Of a stretch of DNA of 64,000 nt, positions 55,870 to 64,000 are shown piece by piece. Under the pieces are notes generated by a model, which was not told the DNA's origin, searched no databases, and saw nothing but the letters and a program-made list of their open reading frames with translations. The translations under genes and the position numbers were made by a program. The number at the start of each line of letters is the position of its first letter. Positions within the stretch are counted from its first letter, which is position 1. This stretch comes from Dicyema japonicum (taxonomy: Eukaryota; Dicyemida; Rhombozoa; Dicyemidae): positions 2,014,939 through 2,078,938 of the forward strand of contig RDEW01000004.1 of the NCBI GenBank assembly GCA_011109175.1. The letters are read 5' to 3'.

Positions 55870-56640
55870 CACCTGGACAAAATTGATTCAGAGAAGGAAG
55901 GTCTACCAATGACATCGTCTTTACACACAGATTGTCTTAAGGTTATGCCAAAAATACAGGAAATGTATAGAAGTTCTTGGTCTTGTTCAGTTGATTATGT
56001 CCACAGAGGCAAACTCATTAAAATTTTGACAACCTTTTTCAACGCTGATGATGTTGGAATGATCTTCATGATGGTAAAAGATGCTTATCTAAAAGTCAAA
56101 CTGGGAAACACTACCACTATCTTTTTTATGAAATTACGCGGGGAGTTCCACAAGGCGACTCTGTAACCTATTCTTTTGTTATTTATCTAGAGGCTGCGTT
56201 GAAAGACTTCAGATCGTCAATTAAAGGAAATGGAGTGATTATGCAGATTTTGTGGATTTTATATTTGACGACGTTAAATGTTTTAAACACTTACACGAGT
56301 GTCTCCCATAATTAAAAAATGGTTGTTGAAGTTAAACACCACAAAATGGAGTTTAATCATTCAGCCGTGAAAAGAGGACATTTGACGAGACGTGGAGAAG
56401 ACATAAGAAGGTCACTCTTGAGGGAACTATAGCCCGCCTGAAAATCCTTTCCTCTGGTGCTTTCAAAAACCTAGTAAAAATATAGTGATCGGGCAGAAAG
56501 CTCAGTGGAAAAGTAAAGATATACAAATACTCCATTGTACCCATCCTAATTTAAAATTGCGGGACATAGATTGCTAAAACACGTTATGGAGACTATTGAT
56601 AGTTTTCACTGCGTCACCTTTGATTTCTCATTAACCTGGA
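55870..56640 (+). pseudogene. R element, RT fragment
   Basis: FREGRSTNDIVFTHRL, VDYVHRGKLIKILTTFFNAD (motif A region), ITRGVPQGDS and SFVIYLEAALKDFRSSIKGN (motif B region), then FDETWRRHKKVTLEG and IYKYSIVPIL. It follows the full R copy 45350-46080, older and heavily shifted. It adjoins the truncated RT-RLE. Confidence 0.6.
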
Positions 56641-56799
56641 GACATGGTTGAAAGTAAATAACTTTTTTCCAGAAAATTCTTCTATTCTATTGTTCAACAA
56701 ATCGCAGAAGCAAGACTTGGTGTTGAGATTAAACAAAATGACATTTCCCTTGCGCCTTTGAATTCTTGGGACGTCTACTGAGTCTGATTTCTACACGCG

Positions 56800-56885
56800 C
56801 CGCTGTCTATTTGAGCAGATTTCGCTATCTTGAGACGTAATATCCACGCAGTCAGAGCGGCTATCGTATGGACTGGATGTCCCCA
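56800..56885 (+). pseudogene. RT-RLE C-terminus fragment
   Basis: LFEQISLS, then RRNIHAVRAAIVWTGC, the counterpart of 42800-42890. Confidence 0.4.
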
Positions 56886-57139
56886 AAAATCCCAATTAGA
56901 TGATTCTTGGAGTGACCATTGACAAGTGGTTCTCAATGCGGCCAGTTTAACATTACAAAATTCATTTCCTCTTTGAACTGTTAAGGATAGTTCTCTCAAT
57001 TAGGAATTCTAATTGGGATAATCTTCCCTTGTCGGGTATTCGTAACTGCAGTTAGAAACTTCTTAAGTATTACAACTTTTGGCACATGACAGATGGTGAA
57101 ATCGTTGACAAATGTCATAAATGCCGTCAACCCTTCTAC

Positions 57140-57235
57140 AATTACTAATGGCTTTTCCAGAACATTGGACTTTCGATCATGAGGGGTAACTCTCATAGGG
57201 TTCTCAATGCCTGCAGGCGATACTGGAGACATTGT
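57140..57235 (+). repeat. RT-RLE 3' fragment (42-kb subfamily)
   Basis: The complement of TACAGGCATTGAGTACGC and the following block of 42106-42150 is found at 57183-57231. The flanks are unassigned. Confidence 0.4.
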
Positions 57236-57544
57236 CTTACAAAATTACTTTTAACTAATTATCTTATTACAAAATTGCTCTACCAGCAGATCAGATTTGT
57301 ATCTTCAGATTAATAAAATAAGGGGATCATTATGTTTGTTAAGTATGGTCATTTGAGAGTATAAAACGCGTTAAGTCTTCTAAACAATTTCATTCACAAA
57401 ATAAAAACATTGATCAAACACAACTCGGATAGGTTTGTGATTCTTACAACAGGCAAAGTTTCACTAGAATAAGTAAATGTTAAAAATTATATAGTCTGAA
57501 GACTATTACTTTGACGTATTTTTCTAACATGAATTTAAGAAGGC

Positions 57545-58585
57545 TCCCTCCTCAACTACTCACCTTACTTGCTTGAAGAAATTTATCAAGGAAGACCTAC
57601 AATGAAAACCTCGGCATCAAAAGACCATTATGTGTTCCATTGAGAAGGCTTTTGACTCGATTCCGAAAAAATTGCTCACTAGGAAGATTTATGGCTCTAA
57701 CATTACAAACAACTTGAAAATTTGGCTTGCAAACTTCCTCGAAGAGTAATTTCACAATCCATATTTTCTGTTACCAAATTTCTGCCGAATTAGGTCCCGC
57801 AAGGATTCTCTCACCCATTCTCTTCAACCTCTTTATGAGACATGCCTTCCCACAGCAGGAACGATATTCTGTTCCTCGCTTATGCTAACGACATTATCCC
57901 GCCAACAAAAGACTAGTGTATCCACACAGCGGGTATCAGTTTACGATAGTTACTGGACAACTTGAACTGTTGGCTTACGAGAAACTATTACACACAAGTC
58001 CTGAAAAGTCGAGCCTATGATTTTTACTTCCAATAGAAGACTAACAAACTAGGCACCTTTTTTACTCTTAATGGAATATAAATTCCCTCCAAAAACACAA
58101 TCAAAATACTGGGGGTCGATATGACTCTTTAATGACCTTCATCTTCTTTTTTTAGCGAAAACTAAACTTAGTAAAAACGCTACTTGGATAATACAAAATG
58201 TTTACACTCAACATTGAATCATTTTTTACATCTAATATATACTAACGTTAATCTACTGCTGTGCGGCATGGGGTACTAACCTATCCTATACCAACCTAAA
58301 AAAATAAACTCCTTCCGAGAAATAGTAACGAGGCCCCTACAAAGGTCCTCTTCCTCGCCACTAAAGCCAAACACAGTTGAGAACTCGTGAGGAGAACGGG
58401 AGCTCAGTTGAAACCTCAAAACTTCCGACAAGTGATTCATCCATACAGAAAGTGTGTCGGCTATCGGGAGGAACACCGAGAAAGAATAAGGCGGTTGCTT
58501 AAGGAGGCCGGGATTATCTGACGGGCCCTTCTCTCTTTTATTTTGTCGGTGATTTTTGTTTTTAAATAAATAAAGAGGATTCTGC
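57545..58585 (+). pseudogene. J-like element, 5'-truncated, third subfamily
   Basis: TIMCSIEKAFDSIPKKLLTR (motif A), NNLKIWLANFLEE, a damaged motif B, a motif C seen as FLAYANDII, and a C-terminus YREEHRERIRRLLKEAGII. It ends with TGATTTTTGTTTTTAAATAAATAAA. Many frame breaks. Confidence 0.65.
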
Positions 58586-58724
58586 AATTTAGTGGTGACT
58601 TATGATTATGTCATAAAGTAACTATAATCATATCAAGACGAAAGCCGTTATAGGCGGCTAACCCTGTATGGACTGAAGAATTATGTTAATCAACTTAACC
58701 CTATTATTATTTTATTTTTATTTT

Positions 58725-60615
58725 ATTTATTTAACCCAAGACCACGGTAAAACAAAACAAATCATCACGTGATCCCGATGCATTTTAACAAAGACCTCAT
58801 CTTTGCCCGTCGTTCTTCCTTCGTGCCCGCGCATGAACCTACAGGACGGCTGCCTATTTTTCAGGGCCCAATTTCCCGAGATCTGGAGTTAATTATCATA
58901 AGGGCCTCCAGAGGCGTAGATCTGGGTCGATGATCTTCACAAATCCAACGATCCGTTACTTTGTAATCCCTCTTTTGCATTTCCTCAATTTTCCTCATAT
59001 TTGTCCCAGATATGGACGGACCCCACGAGGCGCATGCATATGAGAAACATGGCTCGATGTATTGTTTGTATACGTACATCAAAACTGGGTGAGTACAACT
59101 CTTGCATATTCCCGATAAACTTTTCAATACGTTCATTTCAATAGAATGTTTTCTACATAAGGTGTTAAACAGAGATGCATATCAATTGTCACACCCAAGA
59201 TCCTGTGACATCAGTGGAAAGGGATGCCGACCTTGTTTAACTTCAAGGTGACTGTCTTACTTCCCAATTTTTTGTCCGAGGTAAATAGTGATGTAGACGA
59301 CTTCTCTGCATTCACCACGAGCCGGTTTTCCATTATCCAGGTTAATTTGTATTCTTTCTGTGGCCCTCTGGATGTCCTGATCTCGCGAAGCCACCACAAT
59401 ATCATCCGCATAGGATAGTAGAACATCATTATCAGATTCAAGACTCGGGATATCAGCCAGAAAGAGGTTAAATAGAGCAGGGGATAAAGGCGATCCTTGA
59501 GGGACACCGTTTGGAAGGAGCCGTAAGATTGATTTCATACCTCCGAGACAAACACGTCCCCTTCGTCCACTTAGGAAGTTAATAATCCAAAGCTTTAGCT
59601 TCCCTGGGATCTCCGATTGAAATATTTTTCTCGATAGAATCTTCCTCGAGACTGAGTCAAAAGCCTTATGTATGTCGATCGAGCAGAGCACTGTTTTAAA
59701 GTGTCTCGGCTTGGTTGTGAATCCGACTCGAATGAATTTGGTCAATGTTTGCAAGTATGTAGACGTAGATCTCTCATTTTTGAATCCATGTTAAAAATTC
59801 TTTTCTGGTAAAAATTCTTTTATTCTCCCGAGCACAAGCCTCTCCAGAATTTTTGACATTGAACATAGCAGTGACACCAGTCTAAAAGACGCTGGGTCTT
59901 CTCTCGATCTTCCTGGTTTCAGTAGTGGCCGTATTAGAGCCTGTTTCCATAACAACGGTATCACATTCTGATTAATTGAATGGTTGAATATCGACGTTAG
60001 GAAAGTGATACCTCCGTCTCCAAGAATTTTTAATAAGATAACAGGAATGTTATCTGATCCGTGTCAGTATGTCGTTTTTACAGAATGTATTGTATCCCTC
60101 ACCTCTCTCTCACAAAAGAAGAGTGGTTTTGATATTATCTTAAGTTTCCTGCGTGATGGAAGTGCATCAGACTTCATGTGCTTTTTGTGTGAAATTTTAG
60201 TATAGAATTTTATTAAGTTGTTCACATCACTTTGAACATAATCCTCCTCTGTTGAAACTTCATCGCCTTTTGCCACATTTCGAATAGCTTTCCACACCTC
60301 TCCCGTAGTGCGATTTCTATTCACCATTGTAGCCACACGATTCCACTTCGACCTCTGGGACTTGAACTCTTTTGCCTTTTTTTCATTATTCAATGTTCTG
60401 ATCCGGAGTTTCATATCCAAGGTTATCCGGTTAGATATTTTAAGCCAATTTCTTTCTTTAATCAAGGCCGTCTTCCCTAGACCACTCGACGAATTTAAGT
60501 ATTGTTTGGGTATAGCCCTTGATCTCGCTTCCAAGATTATTTGGATAAAGATGCTGATAGCATTATTGAAACTAAGATTACTGATAAACCAGAACTGGTT
60601 GACCAACATATTTTT
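58725..60615 (-). mobile_element. J element, 5'-truncated, best RT domain
   Basis: Minus-strand frames: LDMKLRIRTLNNEKKAKEFK and NRTTGEVWKAIRNVAKGDE (pre-RT), PLLKPGRSREDPASFRLVSL, FKTVLCSIDIHKAFDSVSRK (motif A), LRLLPNGVPQGSPLSPALFN (motif B), DNDVLLSYADDIVVASRD (motif C), VNAEKSSTSLFTSDKKLG, then PVLMYVYKQYIEPCFSYACA. RT motifs are intact within one 165-codon frame (59257-59754). The 5' end at 60615 abuts an RT-RLE 3' end. The tail is the complement of AACCCAAGACCACGGTAAAAC. Confidence 0.8.
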
Positions 60616-60624
60616 TTTAATTAA

Positions 60625-60720
60625 AGATGGCTAAGACAAAAGATTGGAATAGCCATACTCCGAGGGAACTTGTTCGCAATCCACGCAGCAGGCTTCCTCA
60701 ACTGACATTTGTTTAATTGT
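60625..60720 (+). repeat. RT-RLE 3' end (38.8-kb subfamily)
   Basis: WLRQKIGIAILRGNLFAIHA then AGFLN and stop. Nearly identical to the complement of 38770-38860. Severely 5' truncated, with a TTTAATTGTTAAAAA-type end. Confidence 0.7.
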
Positions 60721-60801
60721 TAAAAAAAATTTTGTTATTAAAAAAAAAATTAAAGATTATTTTTAAAATAATTATATTATTGATATAATAACTAAGCAAC
60801 A

Positions 60802-61584
60802 ATGACGACCTCAAAACCAGTCTAAAAGTGGTTACAATCCTTTGATCTAAGCACCCCGTAAGGAAACCAAAATGGTTAATCATAAATGCATAAATTGAGG
60901 GATTTGGCAAACGATTGTGTAGGTGGGGAGATTTTACTACACTAATTTCCATATGACATGAAAGAAAATGAATTGCTATATTCTCATTCTCTGCAAGCAA
61001 GGCGTGAAAACTGGAAGAGAGTCATAAAGGTGGTGATTACTTATTATCAGACATTCAACAAAAACGGATTAAAATTCCAAGAAGTCTATTCGAAAACACA
61101 ATCCACAAGAAAGAACACGCGGCAGTGATTCTGTTAGAATATTTATATGAGAATTTAACAAAATCAAAGTAACATTTATTTTAAGATTAGGCTTTTCGAA
61201 TCAAGCTCTCATATTTACGAGAGTGCAGTTGGGACTGATTTCCTATACCAAACATGTCTTTTGATGACTGCCAGGAAAACAGAATCAAAGTCAATAAAGA
61301 ATAACATCAAATCGGCAGAAATACGACAAAACCGTGATGTAACGAATATTCAAAATATGGTAATTTGTTTAGACATGTAGGCCTTACAAATTATAAACGA
61401 ATGCTCGAATATGCATAAAACCGAAAAAATTGAAAATCCCAAAAGATTTTTAATTTCCCAAAATATTGGAGAAAGGTGTTTACGAAGGAGTGCGCTCCCA
61501 GAAAATCGACCTAAATTTGCTGAATTTAAACAAAATATTAATAAGCTAATAAATGCAAAAAAAATTGTTGTTAATCAAAAATAA
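60802..61584 (+). CDS. SPATA4-like CH-domain protein, short introns, N-terminal half damaged
   Basis: The C-terminal half is intact. LSDIQQKRIKIPRSLFENTI, HKKEHAAVILLEYLYENL and TARKTESKSIKNNIKSAEI match the CH-domain end and the conserved S-KSIK-N motif of SPATA4/SPEF-type proteins. Introns 61169-61190 (22 nt) and 61360-61380 (21 nt), both GT..AG, keep the frame to the TAA at 61582. Upstream, KWLQSFDLSTP, DLANDCVGGEILLH, FPYDMKENELLY and RRENWKRVIK fit the first CH helices. They need a 42-nt intron (60858-60899) and a 21-nt intron (61030-61050), a one-base correction in an A run, and two in-frame TAA codons explained. CH proteins of this group associate with microtubules in cilia and flagella. 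Either a decaying gene or one with assembly errors. Confidence 0.6.
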
Positions 61585-61924
61585 TAAATTACTAATACTT
61601 TTAATTTAATTTATGATTGAAATAATTTTTTTTAATTATTTAATTTTAAATTATTTTTTGGCCTGGTGCCGGGCAGACTTACTTACATTTCATCTAAACA
61701 TTTACGATGCTTTGACTTGACGAGTGACGTCGTCATCAGTGAATATATCACTGCGAAGACATGAGAATTTATTGGTTCTCCCTCAACATTTAGTTATAAC
61801 TGTTATTTACTTAAAATAAAGTTGGTGGGCTGCCTGGGAGGAGCTATAGCTAACATGTCTCTTCTAAAGTGCTGTATTATTATTCGCAAAGGTTTCGACT
61901 AATGATGAGAAAAATTATTCTTGG
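61585..61924. other. no recognised gene
   Basis: AT-rich sequence, then unremarkable DNA. No repeat family could be assigned. Confidence 0.35.
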
Positions 61925-62370
61925 TAATTTTTCCAAACTAGAACCCATGGAAAGCTTAAACTCTGGTTATATAACTTCATAGCGCTAGGAGGGAACGTGT
62001 TGGAGTCGGACACTCAAAATCTATTTATCTTCCCAGTGGTGTTCCCCAAGGATCCCTTTGTCTCCTTTGTATTCAATCAATTCATGGTCGATCTTCCTTC
62101 ACAAAAATCCTAAAATGATATTTTTATACTGATGACATCGTAATAGCTTCACACAATTGGGACATCCAGGATAATCTTTAAGTTTACATGGACAGTCTTA
62201 ACGAATGGTTGAAGAGCCTTCAACCAGTACTGAGAATTCAAGTCATAACTCTTTTCACGTAGAGACTGGAAACACGGAAAGTCGAATTAAAAGCTATCCT
62301 TGGGGTGATTTTTAACATGGATAGTATTATGAATGCGCCACATGAGGACAATTCCTTAAAGATCAAAGCT
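61925..62370 (+). pseudogene. J element, RT fragment
   Basis: GKLKLWLYNFIA, LPSGVPQGS (motif B), LYTDDIVIASHNWDIQDNL (motif C, YTDD) and LGVIFNMDSIMNAPHE follow the J order across shifted frames. Both ends are truncated. From 62371 to 62699 nothing is recognised. Confidence 0.6.
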
Positions 62371-62699
62371 AACAAAAAGACTTAAAATACTAATCGATAC
62401 AACACTACAAACAGATATGTCAATTAAATAACAAACCAGATATTTTCTTTCACGATAAATCCAAGAATGAAATAATACTTGGATCACGTTCCAAGAATTG
62501 TTAAAACATGTTGAAGTGGAGAAGCTCTACAGATACGATCTTCTTCCAGAACTAGCCATCCACAGGGCCAAGTATACGATATANGACTGCAGGGAGATAC
62601 GCTCAAACAGTCACTGGTGTTCTCGGAAATCATCGGATCTAACCATGGAATAAATGTCCGATGGCTCTGGATAAATAAACGTAATTTTGTCATTATCTC

Positions 62700-62960
62700 A
62701 CAAGTTTTGGGTGAGGTGGTGACGTCTATCTCTAGCTCGTCTATCTGGCGAATACTCTGTGAAAGAAAAGAATTGTTCTTACTTTTAATGTGAAAGGGAT
62801 ATGTTCTGAAATGCGAAAATTCAGCTTTGCCAAGATATACAGCAATACGGAATGAATGTTGCATGCCTTAGGAAACTAAAGTATAACTATGGAATAAGCT
62901 TTGCAGTATATCAAAGCATTAAAATAAAAAAGTATTGGAAAATCAATGATAGGATTTGCA
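62700..62960 (+). pseudogene. R element 5' end, endonuclease start with deletions
   Basis: GGGTGAGGTGGTGACGTC starts the repeat. GMNVACLRKLKYNYGISFAV is a shortened version of ISVCCLQETK joined to YGLGFAVHRHL of the full copy, so about 18 codons are missing between them. After 62960 the similarity ends. Confidence 0.55.
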
Positions 62961-63129
62961 TTATGCAGATATTGATTTGTTATAAATTTCCAATAATAAT
63001 AAATTTTTGGTTAATTGGTGACATGCTTTTGATTTTCTCTGTAAAAGGCTTTATTATTATTATAGGCACGTACGCGATGCCAAGATGATGACAAAGCATG
63101 TGCAACACGAAAAGTTAACAATCTAATTA

Positions 63130-63560
63130 ACGCCCCCTATCTTTTTCGATCCGTTGCCATGTTCCGTAGCGTATCCTGAGATCTTCTTCTTGAATAACTG
63201 GCAGTGTTGTCCTCGGCCGGCCGCGGAAACGAGAAGCTTCTAAGACAAAATACTCCTCCATTGTTATGTTGGCAGGAGTCCCCATATCGTGGCGGAGTAT
63301 GTGTCCAAAGAGCCTCCATCTTGAATCATAATCTCACATGATATTGGCTCAGTTCCTGTTTTCTTGTATAAGATTTTAAACTCCTTTGATATTTTTGTCT
63401 CTTGGAAACATCCGATTGATATCTTGATTTGAAAGATCTTCACAAAGTTCTTTTCTATTCCATGCACTAGAGTCCTTTGATATTGAACGTTAAAAGAGAG
63501 AAATCATTTAGGTTGCAATTTTCGTGTTTTTCAGACATACTTTTCAAGAGGGACGTCACC
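63130..63560 (-). repeat. R element 5'/3' deletion derivative, inverted
   Basis: Reading down from 63560, the complement of the R head (GTTGAGGTGGTGACGTCCCT) is followed by ISIGCFQETKISKEFKILYK. It then passes directly to the tail segment: SRWRLFGHILRHDMGTPANI in shifted frames, RFRGRPRTTLPVI and RYGTWQRIEKDRG. The whole RT is absent. Same design as 7985-8365. Confidence 0.65.
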
Positions 63561-63744
63561 ACCTCAACTAAAAAAAATTAAATTCAAAACCTTGTTCACC
63601 ATCGCCTTAATATACAAACTTGCGCCTCGCTTTATATTCCATGATATAAAACAAATATAGAGTTTTTTGATATGGTAATTCTTGAACTCCGTGCTTATTT
63701 TTGTCTACAAAACGATATTTAAAAAATAACTTATTTATGGGAAA

Positions 63745-64000
63745 ATTAACGTGGCTGAGTTAGTGACGTGGCTCTTTAAATGCAGTCTGAAAAATACAAG
63801 ATTCAATGGGATGGCCTCAACCTACTCTCGTTTAATGTCAGGGGGATCTCGAAGACATGGATGAGGAAAACACTGTGCGATGATTTAGACAAGTACCGCG
63901 TCTCTATCGGATGTCTGCAAGAAACGAAGGTCTCTGATGGATGCTGTGAACACTATGGAACCTATAAACTTATTCTCTTCCCTAGTGAGTCTAAACATTA
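63745..64000 (+). mobile_element. R element, 5' end, continues past the window
   Basis: The head is GGCTGAGTTAGTGACGTGGC. An ATG at 63780 opens a frame that remains open to the window end (73 codons). It has LNLLSFNVRGISKTWMRKTL (endonuclease motif I) and VSIGCLQETKVSDGCCEHYG (motif II). No damage is visible in this part. It may be an intact copy; only 221 coding bases are in the window. Confidence 0.75.

Noticed and set aside
1-64000. Bacterial-style genes, operons or CRISPR arrays
   Set aside because: No long uninterrupted coding runs, ribosome binding sites or regularly spaced repeats; recognisable proteins are animal-type or retroelement-type.

Overview
This window is eukaryotic, AT-rich and animal-like. 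It shows no operons, Shine-Dalgarno sites or long bacterial ORFs. By length it is mostly decayed non-LTR retrotransposons, with a few small host genes between them. Read with GT..AG introns of about 21-28 nt, the host genes become coherent. Examples are a MIS12-like kinetochore protein (34480-35028, four introns of 26, 24, 22 and 21 nt), a WD40 protein (2554-3393, minus), the ligand-binding part of an EGFR-family receptor (4771-6189), a SPATA4-like CH-domain protein (60802-61584), a 57-residue protein (40863-41091) and an unidentified protein (11887-12370, minus). Animal gene families combined with mid-20s-nt introns fit the published picture of dicyemid mesozoans, which are known for highly shortened spliceosomal introns. 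This assignment is inference; another lineage with very small introns is not excluded.

Five groups of retroelements recur, and these labels are used below. RT-RLE: reverse transcriptase followed by a CCHC zinc knuckle and a restriction-like endonuclease; about twenty fragments, the commonest family. J: CR1/Jockey-like elements with an APE endonuclease and a TAAATAAA tail; the best copies are 49190-52020 and 58725-60615 (minus). G: a Jockey-like element with a gag-like zinc-knuckle ORF1 (13730-17050). R: RTE-like elements, with one nearly full-length copy (43540-46545) and several short 5'/3' deletion products. S: four copies of a roughly 300-bp non-autonomous repeat. DNA transposons are represented by a Tc1/mariner remnant (1875-2135) and a complete but internally deleted Tigger-type element with terminal inverted repeats and a TA duplication (28924-29813).

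Layout. 1-7.3 kb: RT-RLE and mariner debris, WD40 gene, EGFR-like gene, RT-RLE. 7.3-11.4 kb: R, RT-RLE and J debris. 11.9-12.4 kb: unknown spliced gene. 13.6-18.4 kb: G element and J pieces. 18.4-25 kb: sparse, with fragments that look like host exons (a possible POLR3C-like piece at 20.1 kb, others at 21.2 and 22.6 kb). 25-33.7 kb: RT-RLE, J, S, Tigger and R fragments. 34-35 kb: RUVBL1 pseudogene and MIS12-like gene. 35.6-43 kb: the best RT-RLE copy (minus) and debris, with the 57-residue gene at 40.9 kb. 43-60.7 kb: almost continuous retroelements. 60.8-61.6 kb: CH-domain gene. 61.9-64 kb: J and R pieces, the last running off the window.

Several frameshifts in the receptor and CH-domain genes fall in short homopolymers, so some apparent decay may be assembly error. 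There is one 25-N gap (35205-35229) and two isolated N bases (43406, 62584).
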